In this document: one piece after another, positions 24,590 to 32,566 of the stretch
Numbering within the stretch: the first letter of the stretch is position 1
Layout of the letters: every line of letters starts with the position of its first letter
Position numbers and translations under genes: made by a program
Notes under the pieces: model-generated
Told to the model about the DNA's origin: nothing
Database searches by the model: none
The model's input: only the letters and a program-made list of their open reading frames with translations
Assembly (NCBI GenBank): GCA_910588405.1
Contig: CAJUPT010000011.1
Location: 1 to 63,779, forward strand
Length of the DNA stretch: 63,779 nt
Reading direction: 5' to 3'
Source: an uncultured Lachnospiraceae bacterium
GTDB lineage: Bacteria > Bacillota > Clostridia > Lachnospirales > Lachnospiraceae

Positions 24590-26758
24590 ATGAGTAAAAG
24601 GGTGATTTCTTTTATTGCCAGTCTGATCTTAATATTTGTATGTTTTTTTCCTGCCCACGCTGTGGGCAGCGAGGAAAGCATGCTTGGCCTTACCGTTGAT
24701 TTTGGCTTTTACCATGCGGTGAAATCGGGACGATGCGTTCCGGTTCATATTACTGTGGAAAAACTGGGAGATTTCAGCGAGGGCGTGCTGGAACTGAAGG
24801 TACCCGTCAATAACCAGGAGCAGTATATCTATGAGCATGACATTTTACTGAAACAGCGGGGAGCGCAGAAAATCAATTTTTACATTCCCATCTATGCGGA
24901 TACCAAATATCTGCAGATCAATATTTATGACAAGAAGGGCGAATGTGTTTTTTCACACAAAGAGACAATGATTCTCCAAGACGACTATGGAGAAATTTTT
25001 ACCGGGATTCTCGACCGGCTGGAAAATGACGAGTCCCGGCTGAACAATTTAATTGTTGACGACAATTCTGACATCAGTATAAAGGAATTTCATATTACAA
25101 CAGATAATTTCCCTGAACACATTTTAGATCTGGATCTTCTGGATGTGATTATCGTAAATCCATCCGCAGAAAAGATTCTGACTAAGAATAAGAAAAAAAC
25201 ATTGGAACAATGGGTGGATCAGGGAGGACTCTGTATCTACAATGAAAGCGGTAAAGACAGCTATGAAGCGCTGGGGAACGGCGTAATCTGTTACTGCAGC
25301 GAAAATCTTTTTGACCAGGATGAGGAAACCTTGAAAGAAATTTTCAGGGAGATCATCGACAAAGAGAGAATGAGCAGCATACAGAATGAAATGATGATGC
25401 GGACGGATTCTGATTACTGGGAGATCAATGATCTGGTAAGCATGTCAAATCAGGGCTTTACGGCTTCCCTCTATCTCTATATGGGGTTATTGGTTTTATA
25501 CCTGATTACCATATGTCCACTGGTATTTTACCTTCTTCGGATAAAAAGAAAATCGACATATTACAGCTATGTTGTGGTGGTTGGTGCATGTGTGTTTTCC
25601 CTGATTATTCTCGTGGCGGGTATCCGCACGAGGGTGTATCAGTCCATTATCAACTATTGCAAGATTATCAACCTGAACCAGGATCAGGTCTATGAAGATA
25701 CCTATCTGGGAATCCGGTCGCCTAATAACAAGACGAATGAGATGACGGTGGACGGGTCTTATCAGATTTTTCCCGTTCAGAACGGGTATAACAGCTACGG
25801 CATCTACAGCGATTATTTTTTCCTGTCAGGCGTAAACGCCAATCAAAGCCAGCAGGATGACTATGACCTGAAAATGAAGCGGGGAGCTGACAAAAGCAGT
25901 ATTGAGATCAAAAATAACGAGGCATTTGACCTGTCTTTGTTTCATCTGAAACGGAACGGTGTCAATAAAGAAAACAGAAGCCTGGACGCCCGCCTGCATA
26001 TTTTTGATAATGCCGTCAGCGGGCAGGTGACGAATCAGACCGGCAGGGATCTGGAGGATGTATTTATCGCCGGGTTCAGCCAGTTTTACTATATCGGTGC
26101 CATCAAGGAGGGAGAGACGGTGGAATTAAAGGAAGAACCTTTAACCAATTATTCCGTCCAGTTTTTTCAGACGGTTAGCGGACTGTTTGATAAAAGGCAT
26201 GAGAAGGCGGCTTCCTATCATTTGTCTACCTGCTTTGCCGAGCCGGTGAACCGGTTTAAGGTTGCGGGCTTTGCAGAGGATGACGGAGAGTTTCTGGGGG
26301 AGAATGAATTTTATATTAACGGGACGGCGCTGGTCAGCCAGAACTGCCAGGTGGATTTCAGGCTGGGCAGCCAGGTTTATTACCCGGTATTACTGGAACG
26401 GCCTGCCGTCATATCCGGAAATTATCGGTATAAAAGCTTTATGATGGAATCGGGGTACTGCGTGGTGAATTATGAGCTGGGCAGGGAGCTTCAGGTGGAC
26501 TATGTCACATTTTATGAAAATAACTGCGAGGCGGAGGGAATCTCTTACCGCAAAAGCTTTTCGGGAACCGCATATTTTATGAACTGGCAGACAGGCAGCT
26601 ATGAGGAGGTCAGCCTGCCCGGACGACTGAACAAAGAAATGCTGGAGCCTTATCTGAATGACTCCAACCAGCTTCAGGTAAAATATGTGGATAATGCCTT
26701 TGGCGACAATGTGTACAGTATAGGCATTCCCTATCTGACTGTGACAGGGAGGGGATAG
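24590..26758 (+). CDS. Large exported membrane protein of an ABC-2 transporter operon
   Basis: 722 residues, function not recognised. A signal peptide (residues 4-25, ending PAHAVGS), an external beta-rich domain (about 30-150), and a segment resembling the GATase-like domains found with such transporters (LLDVIIVNPSAEKIL, then TLEQWVDQGGLCIYNESG, about 182-220). Two adjacent membrane helices lie at about 291-315 and 322-345. A long extracellular C-terminal region of about 375 residues follows, with beta character and few charged clusters. The layout recalls GldG-like partners of GldA/GldF transporters, but no homology is claimed. It starts 17 bases after the kinase and its stop abuts the ATPase start. 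Confidence 0.8.
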   Translation: MSKRVISFIASLILIFVCFFPAHAVGSEESMLGLTVDFGFYHAVKSGRCVPVHITVEKLGDFSEGVLELKVPVNNQEQYIYEHDILLKQRGAQKINFYIPIYADTKYLQINIYDKKGECVFSHKETMILQDDYGEIFTGILDRLENDESRLNNLIVDDNSDISIKEFHITTDNFPEHILDLDLLDVIIVNPSAEKILTKNKKKTLEQWVDQGGLCIYNESGKDSYEALGNGVICYCSENLFDQDEETLKEIFREIIDKERMSSIQNEMMMRTDSDYWEINDLVSMSNQGFTASLYLYMGLLVLYLITICPLVFYLLRIKRKSTYYSYVVVVGACVFSLIILVAGIRTRVYQSIINYCKIINLNQDQVYEDTYLGIRSPNNKTNEMTVDGSYQIFPVQNGYNSYGIYSDYFFLSGVNANQSQQDDYDLKMKRGADKSSIEIKNNEAFDLSLFHLKRNGVNKENRSLDARLHIFDNAVSGQVTNQTGRDLEDVFIAGFSQFYYIGAIKEGETVELKEEPLTNYSVQFFQTVSGLFDKRHEKAASYHLSTCFAEPVNRFKVAGFAEDDGEFLGENEFYINGTALVSQNCQVDFRLGSQVYYPVLLERPAVISGNYRYKSFMMESGYCVVNYELGRELQVDYVTFYENNCEAEGISYRKSFSGTAYFMNWQTGSYEEVSLPGRLNKEMLEPYLNDSNQLQVKYVDNAFGDNVYSIGIPYLTVTGRG

Positions 26759-26759
26759 G

Positions 26760-27728
26760 ATGCTGGATGTAAAAGGATTGACAAAACGGTATAAAAATTT
26801 TACTGCGCTGGATCAGTTTGACCTTCATGTGGACAGAGGGGAATTGTTTGGCTTCGTGGGCCCGAACGGCGCGGGAAAAACCACCACGCTCAAGATTTTG
26901 ACGGGGCTTCTAAAAGCGGATGGGGGAACTGCCACCTTAGACGGAAAAAATATTCTGAGGGACAGGGCTTACATCAGGGAAAACGTAGGGTATATGCCTG
27001 ATTTTTCCGGGGTTTACGATAACATGAAGGTGTTTGAGTATATGGAGTTTTATGCTTCTGCGTACCGGATTGAGGGGCCTGAGGCAAGAGAGCGGTATTA
27101 TGAGCTTTTGGAGATGGTGGGCTTGAGCCGGAAGGCAGGCAGCTTTGTGGATGAACTGTCCCGGGGAATGAAGCAGCGGCTCAGCCTGGCAAGGGCATTG
27201 ATTCATGATCCCAGGCTGCTGATTCTGGATGAGCCGGCCTCGGGGCTGGACCCCCAGAGCCGTTATCATTTAAAGGAAGTGCTGAAGTATCTGAACCGGG
27301 ACGGGAAGACCATTATTATCAGCTCCCATATCCTGGCCGAGCTGTCGGAGATGTGTACGGATATCGGAATCATTGACAGCGGGAGAATGATTCTTCGGGG
27401 AAGTCTGATCGATATTCTGGATCAGGTAAATCAGAACAATCCGCTGGAGATCACCATCTATGACGGGATGGAACAGGCGGCAAAAATTTTGAAGGAGCAT
27501 CCCAGGGTGCAGACAGTTACCTTTGATTATCATAAGATTATGGTGAATTTTTCGGGCAGCCACGAGGATGAGGCCGAGCTGTTGAAAAAGCTGCTAATCA
27601 ATGACGTGAAGGTTTATGAATTTATCAGGAAACCGGGGAGCCTGGAAAATCTGTTTATGAAAATCACGGAAGGGAAGAAAGAGAAGGTTGTGGCCAGCAA
27701 TGAGATGGAAATGGAATCCAGTTTATAA
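26760..27728 (+). CDS. ABC transporter ATP-binding protein, ABC-2 type
   Basis: 322 residues. Walker A GPNGAGKTTTLKILTGLL near residue 35, Q loop GYMPDFSGVYDN, signature LSRGMKQRLSLARALIHDP near residue 135, Walker B LLILDEPASGLDPQ, H loop IISSHILAEL. The C-terminal extension (about 220-322) is typical of ABC-2 exporters of the CcmA/NatA group. The start follows the stop of the upstream gene by one base, and the 3' end overlaps the permease start. Confidence 0.95.
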   Translation: MLDVKGLTKRYKNFTALDQFDLHVDRGELFGFVGPNGAGKTTTLKILTGLLKADGGTATLDGKNILRDRAYIRENVGYMPDFSGVYDNMKVFEYMEFYASAYRIEGPEARERYYELLEMVGLSRKAGSFVDELSRGMKQRLSLARALIHDPRLLILDEPASGLDPQSRYHLKEVLKYLNRDGKTIIISSHILAELSEMCTDIGIIDSGRMILRGSLIDILDQVNQNNPLEITIYDGMEQAAKILKEHPRVQTVTFDYHKIMVNFSGSHEDEAELLKKLLINDVKVYEFIRKPGSLENLFMKITEGKKEKVVASNEMEMESSL

Positions 27729-28602
27729 AATGGAAAAGATGACATCCTCGAGAAGCGCAAGGATGTCGGTGATTGTCTTCGGAATGAATCTGATTCTCAC
27801 GATCACCGCATTGATTATGCTCTATACGATTATGCATGAAACCGGCTATACGGGGGAGATTCCTTATCAGTCCTTTATTCAGCTTTACCGGATGATTGCG
27901 TTTTTTGAGTTTACGCTGATTCTTTTGATTGTCCCGGCGCTGACCTCGGGCGCCGTGTCCGGGGAGCGGGAACGGCAGACGCTGGATCTTCTTTTAAGTA
28001 CAAAGATGAATTGCTGGGATATTATCGTGGGAAAGCTGGGGGCTTCCTTTCGGACTGTGCTGATTGTGATTCTGTCAGGGTTTCCTATATTGTCGCTGGT
28101 GTTTATTTACGGCGGCGTCAGCGAATTTGACCTGGTATTTTTGTTTGCTTATTATGTGATTACGGCGTTGTTTTCGGGGAGCTTAGGGATCATGCTTTCG
28201 GCGCTGTTTAAAAAGACGTCCACTTCCACAGCGGTATCTTATGTTGTACTGCTGCTTTTGACGGCGGGCACAGGGGCGGCGACCTATCTGTTTTACAGGA
28301 TTTCCTATACAAGATTTATAGAGATAAGTGATCCGTCTTTTTACCCGACCGCAGGAAAATCTATCTATTTTCTTTTGGTTAATCCTGCGATTTCCTTTTA
28401 TTATTTTATGAATGGGCAGACCGGAAGCGGAAGAGAGTTTTATGAGTTTCTCGCCAGGATGGGCGTGTATGAAAAAAATTTTATATTGGAAAACTGGGTG
28501 ATGATCGGTATAGGGATTCAGTTTGTGCTGTCGGTGATTTTTATCTGCGTGGCTGTCAGGACGATTGATCCGATGAAGAAGAAGTATTCGGTTTTATTGT
28601 AA
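27700..28602 (+). CDS. ABC-2 family transporter permease
   Basis: About 300 residues from ATG 27700 (the frame is open from TTG 27688), overlapping the ATPase gene by 29 bases. The start NPVYKMEKMTSSRS resembles the NPVLxKE opening of NatB/GldF-like permeases. Six membrane segments are visible: about 30-50, 68-90, 115-140, 152-172, 182-205 and 270-290. The segment GAVSGERERQTLDLLLSTKM between the second and third is characteristic of ABC-2 permeases. Together with the two upstream genes it forms a complex whose substrate cannot be told from sequence. Confidence 0.92.
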   Translation: MRWKWNPVYKMEKMTSSRSARMSVIVFGMNLILTITALIMLYTIMHETGYTGEIPYQSFIQLYRMIAFFEFTLILLIVPALTSGAVSGERERQTLDLLLSTKMNCWDIIVGKLGASFRTVLIVILSGFPILSLVFIYGGVSEFDLVFLFAYYVITALFSGSLGIMLSALFKKTSTSTAVSYVVLLLLTAGTGAATYLFYRISYTRFIEISDPSFYPTAGKSIYFLLVNPAISFYYFMNGQTGSGREFYEFLARMGVYEKNFILENWVMIGIGIQFVLSVIFICVAVRTIDPMKKKYSVLL

Positions 28603-28603
28603 A

Positions 28604-28700
28604 TCAGCAACGAACCGCAGAACAAAATAGCAAGCGGCTAAAGGACACCCGCTAACTATTTCGTATGCATCGCACGTAAGGGTCCAAAGAACAGACCCCA
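28604..28700 (+). repeat. Repeat family B, copy 1
   Basis: CAGCAACGAACCG and AAAATAGCAAGCGGCTAAAG recur on the minus strand at 49664-49790 (CAGCAACGAACCG, AAAATAGCAAGTGGCTAAAG). In this copy AAATAG..AGCGG (28625-28637) pairs with CCGCT..CTATTT (28649-28661), and GGGTC (28680-28684) pairs with GACCC (28694-28698). It begins directly after the permease stop codon. Confidence 0.65.
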
Positions 28701-28714
28701 AGTGCTCATAGCAA

Positions 28715-28773
28715 AGCCCCGGGAGGATTTACAGACACTTTAGTGAATGGAAATTCTCCCAGTTCATGGGGCT
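28715..28773 (+). promoter_or_regulatory. Long hairpin in the aroC leader
   Basis: GGGAGGATTT (28721-28730) pairs with AAATTCTCCC (28751-28760), ten pairs with one G-U. AGCCCC (28715-28720) extends the stem with GGGGCT (28768-28773) across a seven-base bulge. With the two upstream stem-loops, the 210-base spacer before aroC is highly structured. It lacks T-box and known riboswitch consensus elements. Confidence 0.55.
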
Positions 28774-28813
28774 TAGGAGTTGAGCTGCGGAACTGTATTA
28801 GGAGGTTTATATT

Positions 28814-29905
28814 ATGGCAGGTTCTATTTTCGGAACAATCTTTCAGATATCTACATGGGGAGAATCCCATGGAAAAGGAGTAGGCGTGACGGTGGACGGC
28901 TGCCCGGCGGGACTTCCTTTGTCGGAATCGGATATCCAGCAGTGGCTTGACCGGAGAAAGCCGGGGCAGAGTAAATTCACGACCCAGAGGAAGGAGGCAG
29001 ATCAGGCGGAGATTCTTTCCGGCGTGTTTGAAGGGAAAACAACCGGGACGCCGATTGCGATTATGGTGCGCAATACGGATCAGCGCTCCAGGGATTATTC
29101 TGAGATTGCCTCTTATTACAGGCCAGGCCATGCGGATTATACCTTTGACCGGAAATATGGATTCCGGGATTACAGAGGCGGCGGCCGTTCCTCGGGCCGG
29201 GAAACCATCGGCCGGGTGGCAGGCGGCGCCGTGGCCATGCAGCTTTTAAAAGCTGTGGGGATCGATCTGTTTGCTTATACAAAAGAAATCGGTGGAATCC
29301 AGGCTGATCCTGAAAAGTTTTCCAGGGAGGTCATTATGGAAAATGCCGTCTATATGCCGGATATGGACGAGGCAAAAAAGGCAGAAGAATTTCTGGAACA
29401 GTGTATGAAGGAGCAGGATTCCGCAGGCGGGATTATCGAGTGCGTGATCAGGAATGTGCCTGCGGGGTTGGGAGATCCGGTGTTTGAGAAGCTGGATGCG
29501 AAGCTGGCGGCGGCGGTGTTTTCCATCGGGGCTGTGAAGGGTTTTGAGGTCGGGGACGGGTTTGCGGCGGCGAGAGCCAGAGGGTCGGAGAATAATGACA
29601 GTTTTTGTATAAACAACATCAAAAAAACAAATCATGCCGGCGGTATTCTGGGCGGAATCAGTGATGGCAGCGATATCGTATTCCGTGCGGCCATCAAACC
29701 GACTCCCAGCATTTCCGCAGTTCAGGAGACAGTGAACAGAGACGGCGAAGAGATTTCCATCAGCATCAAAGGAAGACACGACCCGGTGATTGTCCCCAGG
29801 GCAGTGGTCGTGGTAGAAGCCATGGCGGCACTGACAATGGCGGATGCGCTGCTGATGGGGATGGGGAGCAGGGTGGATATGGTGAAAGAAGTGTATTCCC
29901 GCTGA
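28814..29905 (+). CDS. aroC: Chorismate synthase
   Basis: 363 residues. Family signatures: WGESHGKGVGVTVDGCPAGL near the N terminus, RPGHADYTFDRKYG and DYRGGGRSSGRETIGRVAGGA in the middle, and IKPTPSISAVQ toward the end. The enzyme converts 5-enolpyruvylshikimate-3-phosphate to chorismate with reduced FMN, the last common step for aromatic amino acids. AGGAGG lies before ATG 28814. No other shikimate gene is near, and the leader is unusually structured. It converges with apbE with a one-base gap. Confidence 0.98.
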   Translation: MAGSIFGTIFQISTWGESHGKGVGVTVDGCPAGLPLSESDIQQWLDRRKPGQSKFTTQRKEADQAEILSGVFEGKTTGTPIAIMVRNTDQRSRDYSEIASYYRPGHADYTFDRKYGFRDYRGGGRSSGRETIGRVAGGAVAMQLLKAVGIDLFAYTKEIGGIQADPEKFSREVIMENAVYMPDMDEAKKAEEFLEQCMKEQDSAGGIIECVIRNVPAGLGDPVFEKLDAKLAAAVFSIGAVKGFEVGDGFAAARARGSENNDSFCINNIKKTNHAGGILGGISDGSDIVFRAAIKPTPSISAVQETVNRDGEEISISIKGRHDPVIVPRAVVVVEAMAALTMADALLMGMGSRVDMVKEVYSR

Positions 29906-29906
29906 T

Positions 29907-30917
29907 TTAATTTACCTTTTCAATTTTAAACCGTTCCTCCAGCCCCTGCGAATAATGAAGCTCTCCATCCGACGTAATAAAAATTCCATAGCAATCCGGC
30001 TGTGATTCCACCAGCTTCATGCCATCTTCCAATCCCAGGCAAAAGCAGGAGGTGGATAAGGCGTCTCCATCCACGGATTTTGGGGAGATAATGGTGACGG
30101 AGACCAGGCCGTTTTCGTAGGGGTAGCCGGTGGCGGGATTTAGAATATGGTGGTACTGTTTGCCGTCTACCGTGATATACCGCTCGTAGATTCCGGAGGA
30201 TACGACAGACAAATCGTCGATATCTACAATTCCCACTACCTGGCTGTGATCCGCAAAGGGTTTTTGGATGCCGATCCGAAAGGGTGCGCCGGAAGGCTTT
30301 GTGCCCACGCAGAGCATGTTTCCGCCCAGGTTGATTGTGGCGCTTCCTACGCCCTGTTCGATGAGATAGGCTTTGATTTTGTCCGCAATATATCCTTTTG
30401 CGATTGCGCCAAGTTCGATGCTCATTCCTTCTTCCATGAATAAAACCTTGTGTTCCTGAATCTGCACTTTTTGGTAATCCACTTTTTTTAATGCGGCTTC
30501 CAGTAGTGCCGAATCTGGCAGTAACGGATGTTCGCTTCCTGAAGAAAAATCCCATAGAGAGGAGACAGGCTCGATAGAAATATCAAAGGCTCCTTCTGTT
30601 AATTTCCCGTAAAAAAGCCCTTTTTCAATCAGCTCCGTCGTATCCTCAGAAACCTCCGCGATTTCCCCCCGGTTCAGCCGGGCAATCTCGGAAGTGTCTA
30701 TGGTTCTGCTGAACAGCTCTTCATATTTCTTACAGATATCAAGACAGCCGTCTAACAGAGATTTATCAGTGGAATCGTAAATATTGATCGTGATAATCGT
30801 GTTCAGCATATAGGTGGTTCTGGTAATGAAGGTTTCGTCCTCTTTTTTTCTGCTGCAGCCAGAGAGAGTGAACAGTGTAATACATAGAAGAAAAAAAGAG
30901 ATTAATCGTTGTTTCAT
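29907..30917 (-). CDS. apbE: FAD:protein FMN transferase ApbE, lipoprotein
   Basis: 336 residues. Signal peptide with lipobox LFTLSGC (cysteine at about residue 21). ApbE motifs include TYMLNTIITINIYD, IELGAIAKGYIADKI, ATINLGGNML, HHILNPATGYPYENGL and DALSTSCFCLG. The enzyme attaches FMN to threonine residues of flavoproteins such as Rnf/Nqr subunits outside the membrane, using FAD. No target subunit lies nearby. Its stop codon lies one base from that of aroC on the opposite strand. Confidence 0.95.
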   Translation of the reverse strand: MKQRLISFFLLCITLFTLSGCSRKKEDETFITRTTYMLNTIITINIYDSTDKSLLDGCLDICKKYEELFSRTIDTSEIARLNRGEIAEVSEDTTELIEKGLFYGKLTEGAFDISIEPVSSLWDFSSGSEHPLLPDSALLEAALKKVDYQKVQIQEHKVLFMEEGMSIELGAIAKGYIADKIKAYLIEQGVGSATINLGGNMLCVGTKPSGAPFRIGIQKPFADHSQVVGIVDIDDLSVVSSGIYERYITVDGKQYHHILNPATGYPYENGLVSVTIISPKSVDGDALSTSCFCLGLEDGMKLVESQPDCYGIFITSDGELHYSQGLEERFKIEKVN

Positions 30918-31034
30918 AAAGACTCCTTTTGCGTATATTCTGATAGACGAAATTCAACTGTTTGCAAAGATATGAGTAAAAAAGCGCTGTTAAATCTGAT
31001 TATACTCTTTGCCGTGTATATCATGTAATGAAAA

Positions 31035-31533
31035 CTATTTTAACAGTTCCCCAATATTAATATACAGACCATACCATAACCCCATTTCAATCGTCCGGTC
31101 AAAATCTATGATTACAGGCGCGTCATCTTTTTCAAATTGATAAATAGTGGTATGTTCCTTCATCGGGTCTACAATCCAGTATTCACGTACACCGGCGTTG
31201 GCATAGAGAATATGTTTCGTTGTCTGTCAGTTTATCCGGATCACAGATTACACTGATATCAGGTTCTACCCAGTTTTTATCTTCCGCATCCAGGTTGACG
31301 GCAAAAGGGGCGGGATAGATATCACAAGAGCCATTATTTGATTTAATATAATCTTTTATGATATAGTATAGTTCGCCTTCTAATTTTTGATGAATTCGGC
31401 CGGGCGGAGCCATGGCATATAAGTGGCCGTCAATCAGTTCGGCCCGCTGTCCTTCGGGAAGATTCCAGTATTGTTTGGAAGTATGAGTAACAGTTTGCAT
31501 TTTTGGTAACGGCATAATGATATGTCCTTTCAT
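31035..31533 (-). pseudogene. Broken Uma2-family (DUF820) gene
   Basis: The first 110 residues are normal for Uma2 proteins: LPEGQRAELIDGHLYAMAPP, RIHQKLEGELYYIIKDYI, IYPAPFAVNL, VEPDISVICDPDKL. Then the frame changes: it ends in CQRRCT, while another frame continues YANAGVREYWIVDPMKEHTT to a stop at 31035. Compared with the intact paralogue at 42080, about 27 residues holding the APDWIIEIVSPSTS core are missing, including catalytic positions of the PD-(D/E)xK-like fold. A single deletion not divisible by three explains it. The start may be ATG 31533 or 31515. Intact members are restriction-endonuclease-like proteins of unclear role. Confidence 0.85.
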
Positions 31534-31843
31534 ATTTGATGATATCTGTTCTGGCTGATCTCTCTGTTTTATTAAGGGGATAAAAATTGTTATTTATAAT
31601 TTCATTATACGGTTTAAATATGAGATGTCAACAATATACCTTTATCAAGATTCCTCTAAATTCTATATAAAATATTTTATCAAATTCATGAATCCTTAAT
31701 AATTTCCCCCCTTCAATTTAAAATTCCCCTGTTAAACTGAGTTTATCAAAAATAAATAATATCCAAAGTATCAGAGATATTCGAAATGGAAAGTATATGT
31801 AAAGGTATATGTCGTAATACATGATCCATTTTAGAGACAGATG

Positions 31844-31852
31844 TGCTATAAT
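31844..31852 (+). promoter_or_regulatory. Extended -10 promoter of the second two-component operon
   Basis: TGCTATAAT (31844-31852) is an extended -10 element; the -35 region is weak. The start point would fall close to 31858, leaving a leader of only about a dozen bases before ATG 31871. The 31534-31843 interval is very AT-rich and shows no gene. Confidence 0.5.
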
Positions 31853-31870
31853 GGAAAAGAGGTGATGAAT

Positions 31871-32566
31871 ATGTTTAAAATTTTAGTATGTGATGATGAT
31901 AAAGAAATCGTGGAAGCCATAGAAATTTACCTGATCCAGGAAGGGTATGAAGTGCTGAAAGCCTATGACGGCATGGAAGCTTTGGATATTTTGAAAAAGG
32001 AAGAGGTCAACCTGCTGATTATCGACGTGATGATGCCGAAGCTGAACGGGATCAGGGCTACGCTGAAAATCAGAGAGAATAACAGCATTCCGATTATTAT
32101 TCTTTCGGCGAAGTCGGAGGATGCGGATAAGATTCTGGGACTGAATATCGGGGCGGACGATTATCTGACCAAGCCATTTAATCCGCTGGAACTGGTGGCC
32201 AGGGTGAAATCACAGCTGAGACGTTATACCCAGCTTGGGACGATGGCAGAGAAACGTTCGAATGCATATCAGACAGGCGGTTTATTTATTGATGATGATA
32301 AAAAGATTGTGACGGTAGATGACGACTCGATCAAACTGACGCCGATCGAGTACAATATTTTGCTGTTTCTTCTGAAAAACAAGGGAAAGGTATTTTCCAT
32401 CGAACAGATTTATGAAAATATATGGAATGAGGATGCCGTGGGCGTGGATAATACGGTGGCGGTCCATATCCGCCATATCCGGGAAAAAATTGAGATCAAT
32501 CCCAAAGATCCGAAATATTTGAAGGTGGTATGGGGTATCGGATATAAAGTGGAGGCTTTAGAATGA
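31871..32566 (+). CDS. OmpR/VanR-type response regulator
   Basis: About 231 residues from ATG 31871, chosen because GAGGTG lies seven bases upstream; frames open to 31841. Receiver: VCDDDKEIVEAIEIYL, phospho-acceptor aspartate in LIIDVMMPKLNGI, lysine in DDYLTKPFNPLELVARV. Winged helix: IKLTPIEYNILLFLLKNKG, NTVAVHIRHIREKI, VWGIGYKVE. Its end overlaps the start of the large kinase by four bases. It is a close paralogue of the regulator at 22763. No transporter follows this pair. Confidence 0.95.
   Translation: MFKILVCDDDKEIVEAIEIYLIQEGYEVLKAYDGMEALDILKKEEVNLLIIDVMMPKLNGIRATLKIRENNSIPIIILSAKSEDADKILGLNIGADDYLTKPFNPLELVARVKSQLRRYTQLGTMAEKRSNAYQTGGLFIDDDKKIVTVDDDSIKLTPIEYNILLFLLKNKGKVFSIEQIYENIWNEDAVGVDNTVAVHIRHIREKIEINPKDPKYLKVVWGIGYKVEALE

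Noticed and set aside
28604..28813. T-box or c-di-GMP riboswitch before aroC
   Set aside because: No T-box antiterminator consensus (GGGTGGNACCGCG-like) and no GEMM core (CACGCACAGGGCAAACC-like) could be found; it was kept only as an unassigned structured leader.
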